This document shows, piece by piece, positions 10,294-21,117 of a stretch of DNA of 64,000 nt (positions within the stretch are counted from its first letter, which is position 1; each line of letters opens with the position of its first letter). Source of the stretch: Vitellaria paradoxa (Eukaryota; Streptophyta; Magnoliopsida; Ericales; Sapotaceae). The position numbers were made by a program, and so were the translations under genes. The notes under the pieces were generated by a model. That model was given only the letters and a program-made list of their open reading frames with translations. It was not told where the DNA came from and did no database searches. The DNA is taken from NCBI GenBank assembly GCA_019916065.1, contig CM034240.1:19267894-19331893 (forward strand), written 5' to 3'.

Positions 10294-10814
10294 GCTTACT
10301 TTGGAATGCTTGATGCTTTGCTGGCTACCGAGGAACTTCCGGAGGAATACAGGGATCGTTTTCAGGTACCTGCATTTCCACATATCAACTAAATTGAATT
10401 GTCACTCTCTCTCCCTCTCCCTCCCACCCCCAGGGGGGTCCCCACATGAGTCTGATCTTGTACTCAGTCATTCTATGTCGAGAGGGGAAAAAAACTTAAT
10501 TTGCATAAGCAATGACTTAATGCTCTTCTACTTGTTTTTATGCAACTTAAAATAGCAATGATTTAGGCTTCAAGAATGCAGCAGTACTGATTTGTCTTTT
10601 CCCCATCTCTACATTTTTTTTTTTCACTTTTATTATCTAAACTAATATATTTATTGTTATGGCATTCCAGGATATACTTTGCAATGACTGCGAAGTGAAG
10701 GGCACAGCACGGTTCCACTGGCTATATCACAAGTGTGGCTCATGTGGATCATACAACACCAGGGTGATAAAAAACGACTTGATGGCTTCTGACTGCCCTA
10801 CATCCAGTCAATGA
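10294..10814 (+). CDS. C-terminal exons of a BRUTUS/BTSL-type RING E3 ubiquitin ligase (zinc ribbon)
   Basis: Exon A, 10294-10365, follows an acceptor TTTTTAG and encodes AYFGMLDALLATEELPEEYR and on to RFQ. Donor GT at 10366. Exon B, 10671-10814, follows CATTCCAG, starts DILCNDCEVKGTARFHWLYH, and ends CPTSSQ with TGA at 10812-10814. Both are in phase 0. The CNDC, HKCGSCGSYNTR cysteine pattern is the zinc ribbon at the extreme C-terminus of the hemerythrin/CHY/RING proteins BRUTUS and BTSL, which ubiquitinate transcription factors and control iron uptake (family knowledge). The remainder of a normal 1,200-residue protein (hemerythrin domains, CHY, CTCHY, RING) is not seen in the 10 kb upstream. 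Either this is a gene fragment, or the preceding intron is very long and filled with transposons. The exons and splice sites look undamaged. Confidence 0.85.
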
Positions 10815-11721
10815 AAGGTGTCTCCACATTTTTACAAATATTGTACGTTGCCTGTAAATACTTGTACAGAACACAGAAATTTTCGCCGATAAGTCAATTT
10901 TTTCCCCCTTTGGCAAGTCTCTTGAAGGATAACGAATATGGTGTTTCTGAACCCGAGATGTCCAGCTTTGCTGGGTGCAATGGATCTCCCTGGTCCATTC
11001 TTCAGTTGCTTTTACTTATCACGAGGTCAATTCTTTCATATTTTTGGAGGGTAGAGGAAGAGATACCACGAAAGATCCATACAAGAGGGAGTCTAGTGGC
11101 TATTTTTGGAGTCAAAATGGTATAAATACTCCCCAAACTGTGTCATCCATTTTCTCAATTTTAGTTGGCAAATTATGTGCGATATAGTTTTCAGCAAACA
11201 GGATTTCAGAAATGCAAAACTACCATGACGGGGGCATTTTTTTTATTTCTTCTTTTTTTCCAATAATTCACCCTCCCGTGGCCAGTTTGTCCACTCTTCG
11301 GACAAGCAGTTTGAAGTTCTTTCTGCATTTTTTGCTTATTTACCCCCTTCTAATTTTCATTATCAGGTCCCATCCTCTAGCTATGAATGTTTCTCTTCTC
11401 TCCTAAGCTTTCGCTTTTCTTTCCCTAAAAATCTCGTTCCCTTGCAAAATATTCTTAAAATTGTCATAGGTTAAGTAGAGAAACAGCAAACGTGTATATA
11501 ATTTATACATAATAGAAGCATTATGACACATTATGTGGGGGAATATTTGTACTTTTTCCATTAAGTTCTCTCCCTCTACAATAATTAATGGAGAATGCAT
11601 CTTTCGTCTTCCAAACATTATTTATATCATGGGGACGGTGATCCATCCTTTTGATCACTTATGGGACCATTATCGGAGGTTTCGCTGTATAACAACATGG
11701 TTGAATGTAGCTCTTTTATGT
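10815..11721. other. 3' flank of the BTS-like exons, no further gene
   Basis: Presumed 3' UTR and downstream sequence. The longest frames here match nothing known and overlap each other. No clear poly-A signal can be singled out among several AT-rich candidates. Confidence 0.4.
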
Positions 11722-11879
11722 TCATGGGCTTTGGCAATATTGTTAATCAATTTCATAACGAATACTACTTTATCCACTCCAGCTCTTCCGAATAATTTGA
11801 TTTTTCCTCCACGACGATAAGGGGCTAAAAGATTTATTACTTTAATTCCTATTTCAAAAATAGATAATTTTGTATCTAA
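11722..11879 (-). pseudogene. atpB: Nuclear copy of plastid atpB (NUPT), 158 bp fragment
   Basis: On the minus strand the frame reads [20 protein letters not shown], then YRRGGKI and a stretch ending NNIAKAH. This is the region of chloroplast ATP synthase beta that contains the Walker A loop, and the LDTKLSIFE and APYRRGG phrases are plastid rather than mitochondrial. The P-loop GGAGVGKT has become GRAGVDKV. Similarity stops abruptly on both sides. Most differences I recognise from the conserved plastid sequence are G to A on this strand, as expected from decay of a methylated nuclear insert. Confidence 0.85.
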
Positions 11880-11960
11880 ATTCTCTCTTGACAATGATAT
11901 ATGTTGTATATATAAATCCTAGATGTGAAAATCTGCGGAATTTGTTTACTTATTTAGTGT

Positions 11961-13399
11961 GGGTAAATTACACCGGCTTTCCTTCAGCATTTAAGTAAAG
12001 GTTTATTTTACTTATATCTTATGCCATTGTAGTTTTGTACATCTAAATCTTCTAAATTTTATAAATGTGTACCTAAAATTATCTGAGATTTGTATTACAT
12101 TTATTTAGATTATTTCTTAAAATTTTCATTCAAAAAGTAATTTTTGACTAATTCAATACTATAAATTACATTTATACCTTTATTATTATTATAAAAAATG
12201 CCTGAATAAGGAAATTGAGAGTAAGGTTTATTCGTTATTGTTTAATACTGATGGAAAAAAAGTGGAAGAAAATAAGAAATTAAAATTTTCTTTCTTTAAT
12301 GTTTAGTTTATTAGATTATTAATAGAAAAAAGTAATGATTATTTATATATGTATATATATAATTACTAATTTGTATATAATATAAATTTAAAATTTTAAT
12401 GTGTAGCACAATAATTTAAAGTACTAATAAAGAAAAAAGGTTCACAAAAAAGATTAATAAATTAATTATAGTGTAATTTTTATTTTCATGTTTAGTTTAT
12501 TAGATTATTAATAGAAAAAAAAATAATGATAATTTATTATGTATAATTATTTGTTCATATACAATATAAATTAAAAATATTAATGTAAAACATAATAATT
12601 TAAAGCATTAATAAAGTAAAGGTTTGCAAAAAAATTTATAAATTAATTATAATATAATGTTTATAAAAAAAAGATACACTATATCATAATATAAATATTT
12701 TTTTTTATTAATATTAAGGGTGTAAAGGTAATTTTTTAGTATTGAATTAATCAAGAATTACTTTTTGAATAGAAAATTTAACGGAAGAGATTTGAATGAA
12801 TATAATGCAAATCTCAGGAAATATAGGTACACATTTATAAAATTTGTGGGGTATAGATGTGTAAAGACAAAACCACATGATGTAGTTGAAATAAACTCTT
12901 TAAGTAATTATACTTGTCACCCTTCAATATTTAAGTAATTACATTTATCACCCCTTGACATTTATTAATTATACCTACCACTTTTATTTAAAAATGTTGT
13001 TAACATTGATTATTTTTCGATAAATGTACACTATTAAAATTTAACAAAAAATGTCAAAGTAATTGAAAATTTATGTGCTTTTTTTTTTTAATTTTATTCC
13101 CCCCTCTTTCACATATTCGTCATTTTTTTTTTAATTCACGAAAATTATTATTATTTTATTTGTTTTTAGGATTTTGTAAAGAAAATTAACTAATATATGT
13201 GCAAAAGATGTAAAATAGGAAAAATATTTAAACTTTTGTTTACTTAGGCATATTTTATTAAATTTTAATAGTTGATTTAATGGAAAAAAATTAATGTTAA
13301 TAGCATTTTAAAATAAGAGAGATAATAATAATTTCTAAAAGTTGCGTAGCGTAGGTATAATTACTCAAATGTTGAGATGAGGTAAGTGTAATTTATCCT
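11961..13399. mobile_element. Inverted-repeat DNA element (MITE/MULE-like) with an inner insertion
   Basis: The left end GGGTAAATTACACC...TTTAAGTAA and the right end (reverse complement GGATAAATTACACTTACC...GAGTAATT) form inverted repeats. Behind the left end, AATTA/CTTGTCACCCTTCAATATTTAAG-like units of about 30 bp repeat two to three times (12902-12980). No coding capacity. A second element, 11999-12898, sits inside the left arm. No clean outer target duplication was found. Confidence 0.6.
11999..12898. mobile_element. Mutator-like foldback MITE, 9-bp TSD TTTAAGTAA
   Basis: A 900-bp non-coding element with long imperfect inverted repeats of about 190 bp: the block beginning AGGTTTATTTTAC at 11999 is matched in reverse complement by the block ending GAAATAAACTC at 12898, and both contain AAATTTTATAAATGTGTACC. 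The 9-bp sequence TTTAAGTAA flanks it on both sides (11990-11998, 12899-12907). A 9-bp duplication and long TIRs are marks of Mutator-like elements. The middle is AT-rich and contains a second diverged internal repeat (TTTAGTTTATTAGATTATTA at about 12302 and 12490). Confidence 0.8.
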
Positions 13400-14690
13400 T
13401 TTATTACGTAGGTTCTCGTTTGACAAAATTTTTAATTTTCAATTTTTATTTCTTAAAAACTGAATATGAAAATTTGTCTGGTAAAATTATTTCTAATTTT
13501 TAGTTTTAAAAAATATAAATTATTTTTAAAAATTGTGAAAACATAAAAATATAATTTCTTAAGTTTTTCTTTTCTTTTACGATCACTAGTCACAATCATT
13601 GTTCCATTACAGATCACCACCTACCGTTACTCAATCACCACTTTTGTCGTTGGCCACTATTTCGTGGCTGGCCATCACTTCTGTTACCAATTACCTCTAA
13701 TTACCATTAGGGGTGTGTATAATTCTGTTAAAATTTGGTTTTTAAATTGCACTAATCAAATTTAATAAGTTTGGTTCACTTATGTATCTAGTAATGGTTG
13801 GTTTAGTTATTTTTTGTAAAAATAACGATTATTGCTTTTGGTTATAAATTTGAAATTCTAAAATCAAATAAACTAAAATAATTGAATTAAATTTACTTAA
13901 TATTTAATATCTATATATATATATAATTAATCTAAATATTCACTCCAACAAATAATTTATCTTTTGAAATCTAAGAGATTATAAGAAATCAACAAATCAT
14001 TGTAATATTAAATGCACATTTGATTTTTGTTCTTTTTTAAGAGTTTGGGTCACTTTTAATTTTGTTTTCATATTTTAAGTCTCAAGTAACACTTATATAA
14101 AAATTATTATTTCATTTCTATAGTTAAATTATAAAAAATATTTTTAAATTTATAACTATAAGTAATTAAACCGACTATAATTTAATCAATAAAATTTCGT
14201 TCAGTTAGTGATCGGTTAGTGTGTATTTTTTGTTCGATTTGATTATCATTTCTAATTTTTAAAAATCATCGGTTCGATTGCAAATGTTCTGATTTTTGAA
14301 TCCTATTGGCCAATATTCGCCTTTAGTTGCCATTCATCTTTGATAATCGTCGTTGACTTCGCCCATCTCCGATCATCATCAGAAGAAAACTACCTCTAAA
14401 TCACCTATTTAATATTATAACTACTAAATAACAATTATTATCTTTAAAAAAAATTAAATAACAATTATGGTTGCAAAATGCGTTTTCAAAATTTTATTCT
14501 TTTTTCTATGAATATAAATATTAAAAATTAAACGTTAAAAATAAAGATTAAAAATTGAAGACAAATTTTAAATTGATAATTTATTATACGGGCCCTTAAT
14601 GTATAACCGTGTGTTCCACGAGTTACAGAAGGAAAAATTACGCAAGGTCATTCCCACTTCACTGCTTATAGTTTCATATGCAACTTTTAC
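13400..14690. other. AT-rich intergenic sequence
   Basis: No gene or bounded element. A more GC-balanced segment of repeated CACTTTT, CATCACTTCTG and CATTAG-type triplets lies at 13580-13710 and 14320-14400, without an open frame. Confidence 0.4.
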
Positions 14691-15907
14691 TTAGGTCCCG
14701 TTTGGAAGCTCATATTTTAATAATTTTTGGTGATTTTTTTTATAAAAGTTGATGGGTAATTTTCTTTTTGTGTGTATTTGATAAAATTAATAGAAGATTT
14801 TAGTAATTTTTAATAACTTTTACATATTTGGTAAAAAAAAAAATTTAATAACCTTTGATAACTTTTAAGTGTTCAGTAAAAATTTGGTTATTTTTGAATT
14901 AGGTTAAAATAAAATAACCATTATATTTCTCGCTAACTCAGTAAAAGTAGTAGCCTGTTTGAATGGAAAGAAAATGAGAAGAAAAGAAGAAAAAAAGAAA
15001 ATTAACTCTTGTTTGTGAGTTTTTTCTTTTTTTTTTAAGGAAATAAAAGAAAATAAATGGGAAGTGTCACGCCGTGGATTTTTATAACCTGAATACCCGG
15101 GGGTGACTTGGGATTATTTGTTGGGTATAAAAAAATGAAATGATAATAACACGCTGTCACACCCCAAAATTTTCCTTCAAACTGGGGTTGACCTACAATA
15201 AAAATTTAAGGTATTTAAAAAATCCCTTGTTTATCCTAAACAATATTTATAAGTCATCAGACTGAATCATTTGATGGGATTCAACTACAGGGTACAAAAT
15301 AAAGATAGAGAATAGTATTATAAAACCATCTAAGCGTCCCAATCACTCGATTAACATTACATACCAAATAAAAGTAAACTAGGTCTAAACTTATTAATTA
15401 CAATCATCCAACAATTATTATTACAGACCACAATAATAAATAAAGTCTTCCAGTGTTGCGCAATAAAAAAAAATTAGATAACTCTTCTAATGGAATATTT
15501 AAGAGAAATTAATCTCTTTCCAGCTCATATTCAGTAACCCTGTGTTTAATATCCTGAAAAAAAATATTCTCACAAGGGGTGAACTACTAAAACTCAGTAA
15601 TCAAAATTTCTTAAGTGCCTATATGCAGTGATTGTAATGCTACACTGTATTAGGTGACCCATTACAGTGAATGTGATTAGGTGGCATAATGTTCATACAA
15701 CAATTAATTCAATAAATCCCAACTAAATAATATAAATTATACTTACAACGGTTCGATGAAATCGTCACCGTAACTACTATTTTACTTACATGTAAAAATA
15801 GTTAAATGTTGATGTGTGTACCACAATGAAATTCATGTCGTAGTGATAAGGATATCAGATTCAGATCTTCAAGGTCTCGGGATCAAACCCCGTAGCGATA
15901 CAGGTTT

Positions 15908-15932
15908 CATATATATATATATATATATATTT
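15908..15932. repeat. (AT)n microsatellite
   Basis: About twelve AT units directly after a B-box-like sequence, GGGATCAAACCCC (about 15878). That placement recalls the simple-repeat tail of a SINE, but an A box is not convincing. Confidence 0.7.
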
Positions 15933-16658
15933 ATAAAATATTCATCAAAAGGATTAAATATAATTAAATAATTCCAACACATCATTCATACATAAGTAAG
16001 AGAGGTTGCCAGTCATAGTAAAATTTGGTAAAAGAGTTTAATCTAAATCCTCCTAAGATAATTATACTCCTATCCTCCTCTACCTTCAACCTTGGGAACC
16101 AGTGACTTTACGGGCTTAGCATCTAATGCATTCCGATGATGTCACTGACCAAAAACTTAGCCGTCGCAACCAGTTACCTGACTGGTCAGGTCAGAATGGA
16201 GCATCTCCCAAATAAAATGCATATATTCCCATCTTCATCTAAAAGACTATTTCTACTCACCCATCACCCCATTGCCAAAAATAACTTTAGCACCAAGTGA
16301 CTTAATTTATTTTCACCCCTTGACATTCCAAAGGTACCTTGTATGTCAATCAGACATTTTTAACAACAACCGGCAATGTTCCCGGATAATGAATCCTTAG
16401 TGGGATTATTCAGTCACATACGGTATACTTTAATTATTTTATCTCAATTCAAAATTAAATAATAATTCATAATAAATTAAAGATTAAACATAATCACTAA
16501 TATTATTATCACAAAGGTAGGCACTACATGTAAATTAACAAGTAGCAAGTAACTAGAATAATTTAAAATTCGAGTTAGTATTTTAGTTAATTCTTTGTCA
16601 AGTTTGCCGTACTACCATGGATAGGAATAAAATTATTTATAATGGTATATTAATTAAG

Positions 16659-16740
16659 CCGAGATTGGCAGCTTAGTGGGCGGGCGATCCTAATTGCGAT
16701 TTGAAGTCGCGGGTTCGAATCTCATTGGCTGTGATCTCGG
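16659..16740 (+). ncRNA. tRNA-like / SINE-head pol III unit with TTTT terminator
   Basis: An 82-nt segment begins CCGAGAT and ends ATCTCGG, a perfect 7-bp acceptor-like stem. It holds an A-box-like TGGCAGCTTAGTGGG, a hairpin GCGA-TTTGAAG-TCGC with a 7-base loop, and a strong B box GGGTTCGAATCTC. TTTT, the usual pol III stop, follows at once (16741-16744). It does not fold into a standard tRNA: the spacing between D region and hairpin is too long and the T stem is poor. It is best read as a tRNA-derived SINE head or a tRNA pseudogene. Confidence 0.4.
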
Positions 16741-18091
16741 TTTTCGCCTCTTTTACCTTTTTATTTTATTGATTTATGGAATATAAAGATAATAAATAGT
16801 TCTTTGAACTTATATTTAATTTAGAAAAATTTGATAAGTTTTATTTTATTCAAAATAATTTGAATAAATTTCCAATCATCATTCTCTTTATAACCAAACC
16901 CTTATCATGGGTTTTCGGCTTCAAGATATCCACAAATATCCATAGAATTATCCCAATATTTAGGAAGATATTAAATAAGTTTCATTAAATTCACTTAATC
17001 ATAAAAATATAGTTATATAATTTACTAGGTTAACAAAACAATGCCTAAAAGAATCAATTAAAATAAATCAAATTTATTTAAGCAAGACCAAATGAGAAAA
17101 AAATAAGTCAATTGTTTCATTTGGGCATTTTATCAACTACTTGGTTCTATTATATTAGGCATTGTGAACAAACTTACACATCAATAGAAATCATTAACAT
17201 GACAAAAACTAACAGAAGGTAATTGGAAATTTAAATAAATCTTTAAACATAATATTCTAAAAAAAAAATCCAAACAAGCATCAATTAAAGGTTAAGCAGA
17301 AATAGCAGCTTAAAAGAAAATTCATATAAAATAGAGCAAAACTCCAATATCTATAAACTTTATATCTGTAGAAACTAGACTTTAAGACCTAGAACTTCAT
17401 GTTTTACACTTTTTAAAATTTTAAAGTCTAAAGGTTCAAAAACAACCTTGAATTCAGTTTGTTCAGAAGATACAGTTTTACACGTGCTCAGTATTTTGGG
17501 CATAACTTTTGACTCACAACTCAGATTGATGCAAATCGTTTTTTGGTTGAAAAGAAAACTTAAAGGGTTACAACTTTTATGTTTTGGCCGAAATCTAATT
17601 CCACCATTTTAGGAGTCAAAAACATATCAGAAGTTACAAACAGAGAGTTGTCAACATGCTAGGCTACATCAGTCAAAGTTTCCACTTCCCTACCCCCAAT
17701 ATACGGGTATTATTTTTTTATTACAATCAACTTTCATACTTCAAACCTAGAAAATGCTTTAGCTTCAAAATTGAAGACATCAAATACATTTTAGGAGGTT
17801 CGTCATCCTACCTCAATGAAGATTTGGTGACCAAGCCTGAGAAGGAAAAATGAGTTAAGCTTTGAACACCACTCAATTGGAAAGTTCTAAGCCTTTCTTC
17901 TTCCTCCAAGCAACACCGAATGTCCAACCAAACTTGATAATAATTTTTTTTCTCTCTTAATTTTTTTCTCTTTGAAGGCACACAAATTTATAAGAAATTA
18001 TGAGAGTGTAGAGAAAGTACCGGTGGAGAAAATAACCTCCACTTCCCATGCTTCAAAACAACTAAGGTAAGATCATACATATACAATAGGT

Positions 18092-18345
18092 AGCATGATC
18101 CAAGAATCATGCTTGCTTTTTGACTATCTAACCATATAATCTAAGAAAGGTGTTGGAGGATGGGTAAAGATGGGTGGCATGATCCGAGAATCATGCTTTG
18201 CTTTGTTGATTAATAAACTAAATAATTTGAAAAATGTATTGGGGAAGGTGTATGAAGGTAGCATGATCCGAGAATCATGCTAACTTTTTGACTAATTAAA
18301 TAAATTATTTGAAAGATGTTTTAAGTCTTTAAATCATGCTTGCTA
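18092..18345. repeat. 84-bp tandem repeat carrying a hairpin
   Basis: Three copies of a unit that contains an AGCATGAT-6 nt-ATCATGCT hairpin start at 18092, 18176 and 18260, exactly 84 bp apart. The middle copy has G for A at the first stem base. A damaged fourth copy keeps AATCATGCTTGC near 18332. The spacers share TTTGACTAAT and TAAATTATTTGAAAG phrases. Confidence 0.85.
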
Positions 18346-19941
18346 AATTATTTGAAAGAATACTTTAAAGTCATCAATATAGGGTCTTCTTTTTGACTAA
18401 TAAACTAAATAATTTGAGAGATTGTGAGAGATGTATGGAAGAAAGGATTGATGAAAAATGAAATTTGCGGGGAAATGATTTAGGGCTACTATTCACGAGT
18501 TAACTCAGTGAGTGATAAAGTGAGTTGAAGTGAGTTGAGGTGAGTCAAATAAAGGGTTGACCCATGGGTTAATGGGCTTGAGTTGAACCAAATAGGTAAT
18601 TGGGCTAGGAATTGTTTGGATAAAAGTTTAGAAATTCTAAATTTAAACTCGCACACAGGGTGAAATTAAATCCGAAAATCTTTTCAACTAATTTTATCAT
18701 TCCAAAAATTTTCAAATCCTTAATTTTTTAGATTTAAATATTACCACCACACTTAAGCAAAAAATTAATTAAAAGCAAAAAATTAATTAAGAGAAAGAAA
18801 ATTCAAGTTATTAGAGGAAGAAAAGTAAATGATTAGTTTTTAAAATTTTCATTCTCAAAAGTGGTAAGAAATGAAGAGAAGAAAAAATTGTTTAATAAAA
18901 CTTTTAAAATGATACATTTATCCATGAAATAAAGAATAAGAAAAAAATTACAAATATGTCATAGTGCAAATTAAACCTTTCTAACTTTGTCACTGTGGTA
19001 AGTTTTTATTACTCTTATCAAACTTTATCCCTTTTTAGGTTTTACAACCTAAGTAATGTTCTTTTTCTTTTTTTTTTTTTTTTTTTACAATAACGTTTTG
19101 CTTTTTTTCCCCCTTCTCATTTAATCCCATTTCAATGCTATGGTTTGTTATTTTCTCTCTTTTTTTTTTCAAGCACATTTCGATGCTCTAGTTTCATCTT
19201 CCTTATATGTGTGTGTATATAAATGTATGTACATATATGTATTTTAGCCGTTTTCAAGGTACGTGTTTTTTTTTTTAATAGTAGCGTTCTTCATTGAAGT
19301 TTTTTTTAGTATTATTATTTGCATTTTTGTGCAGCACTTGTTTGTTTTTTTTTTTTTTTCAGTATTATTAGCATCAAACTTGGATTTTGTATATAGTTAG
19401 AAATGGGCTTTTACTACAGCAGTAAATTGAGGTAGATTAATTTCTTAATTTATTATTATTATTGTTATTGTTATTGTTATTTAGTTAGGTGAAATCATGT
19501 TTGCATTTATTTTTAACCATTTCATGATGGATTTATTTAGTCCTATTTGATATGCTGATGCTTTATTTACTAATAATACAGAGAGGTTTATTTATTGATA
19601 ATATAAAGATATAGCAGTAAAGTAATAATAAATATTTTATTTTTCTTTCTATTTCTTCAACTCACTGACAAAAAAAAAAAAAAAAAAGAGAAAGATAAAG
19701 TAATTATCTTTTCTCTCCGGCCTCTCAAACAAATAGAAAGAAAATTATTATCATTTCTCTTCTTTTCTCTTTTCTCTTAATTAATATTTTCTTTTTTTTT
19801 TCCCTATCCTAAACTCACAAATGAAACATTATTGTTAACATACTAACTTAGTAAAATTGATAATTTTTAGTATTTTATCAAACACCTAAAATATTAAAAG
19901 TTAATATTTTTTTACTCATTCTTGCTTCCTTAAACGGGACC

Positions 19942-20975
19942 TTATCAATTTTTCGAAAATAAAAACAATAGATACATTTAAACAAGTGGCATATCTATCT
20001 ATTTATTTATTTATTTTTGTTTGTTTTAAACTATAGCTTCTTAAAATAGTTCATACGATTGATAGGTAAAAAAATTTAATGGATATCGTGGTGCTTTATA
20101 TATAAAGTGACTACATGTATATAAGATATAAAAAATAATAAGAAATGATAAATATATTCTTTTATAATTTTTCTAACTTCACGTAACTCTTTTCATTAAC
20201 TCGGAAAATTAATGTAATTCCTACTCTAAAATACTACAAATGTATTCTATTTTAAGATTTTGTGTAAGAAAAAGAAATCAAAAATTTAACTTTTTTGACT
20301 TTTGTGCAAATCAAATTTTAAAAAGTTAATTTCATTACTTTTATGCGCAAAAACTAATGTTACCTACAAAGTATATTTACATATAATATTTCGAGATTTA
20401 GAGTAAAGTATAAAATTAATTGAATATGTTAAATTTAATTAAATTTATTTTTTATGAGTTAAAATTATTTAAAAAAATATTATTTTACAAAAGCAATAGA
20501 TAAAAGTAAATTTTATTAATATCAAAATAAAATATTATTTTATTTTTTAAAGAAATTCAATTTATTTATATTTTTTTAAATAATATTTTTTAAACGACTA
20601 CAAACGAGCCTATATGTATTTTTGACATAAATCTAAGTAAATTTAATATTTTTTAATAATTTTATACATTAATCTAAATTACAAAGAGAATTATATGTTA
20701 ACTAAAGGTCGTATAATTTTTGTGCAGAATAATGTGTTGTTTATCTCTTTATTATTCATAGTAATAAATAATATTTTGTAAAGTATCAAAAAAATAAATA
20801 AATAAAAATAAAATACTATTTTGCAGAAAACAAAACCCCTGATTTATTAACTTTCTTCTATCTCTCGCCTCAAGACAAACTAACGTCTCCTTCAAAATTC
20901 AATTCATCTCGCAGAGAGAGCTCAGAGAGGTAGACGGAGAAGCGTGTAAGGAAGGAGGGAAGGAAGGGAGGGGAG
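19942..20975. other. AT-rich upstream region of the DUF1639 gene
   Basis: Long AT-rich stretch with no element boundaries seen. The last 150 bases (20830-20975) turn GA/CT-rich and probably hold the core promoter and the start of the transcript; no single TATA box stands out. Confidence 0.4.
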
Positions 20976-20978
20976 AGC

Positions 20979-20980
<2 letters not shown>

Positions 20981-21011
<31 letters not shown>
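20981..21011. repeat. (GA)15 microsatellite in the 5' leader
   Basis: Uninterrupted GA units about 105 bp before the ATG at 21118, followed by a CT-rich tract (21023-21056). GA/CT tracts are common in plant leaders and may bind GAGA-type (BBR/BPC) factors; the link here is inference. Confidence 0.9.
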
Positions 21012-21013
<2 letters not shown>

Positions 21014-21117
21014 CCGTCCTTCAGCTATTCTCTCTCTCTTTTTTTTTTTTCCTTTCAGATTGAATCAGCAGTGTGTTTTCTTATAAAACAAAGAGAGAGA
21101 TAAGTTGACAGAGGTTG

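Larger units (their letters stand above)
15063..18765. other. Inserted non-coding block of about 3.7 kb, possible LTR-element remnant
   Basis: This block splits the polypurine element. Near its left edge TGTCACGCC (about 15065) and TGTCACACCCC (about 15155) occur; TGTCACACCCC is a common start of LTRs and related elements in plants. No protein domain is visible in any frame. It contains a tRNA-like unit (16659-16740), a second B-box-like site near 15885 and an 84-bp tandem repeat (18092-18345). Its class cannot be settled from sequence alone. Confidence 0.4.
14948..19828 (+). mobile_element. Polypurine/polypyrimidine MITE copy, interrupted
   Basis: A member of a dispersed non-coding family also seen at 40009-41707, 62290-62805 and 63057-63515. 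Shared marks in order are GTTTG..TGGAA, GAAAAGAAG-type purine tracts, AAAATTTT, CTTTTAAAATGA/CTTTTAAATGAC, then pyrimidine tracts and CCTAAACTCAC near the end. In this copy the family sequence runs 14948-about 15062, about 18770-19010 and about 19640-19828, with foreign sequence between. Confidence 0.6.
14694..19941. mobile_element. PIF/Harbinger-like MITE (TSD TTA) carrying nested insertions
   Basis: The left end GGTCCCGTTTGGAAGC and right end GCTTCCTTAAACGGGACC form terminal inverted repeats, and TTA flanks both (14691-14693, 19942-19944). TSD TTA plus a GG..CCGTTTGG-type terminus fits PIF/Harbinger (Tourist) MITEs. Its own sequence is only the two arms, 14694-about 14947 and about 19829-19941. 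Between them lies a polypurine element, itself split by further sequence. Confidence 0.7.

Noticed and set aside
16659..16740. Functional tRNA-Ser(UGA)
   Set aside because: A 7-base loop could present TGA, but the D-arm spacing and the T stem do not fit a working tRNA.
18092..18345. CRISPR-like array
   Set aside because: Repeats with hairpins and even spacing recall one superficially, but the spacers are themselves similar, only three units exist and this is plant nuclear DNA.
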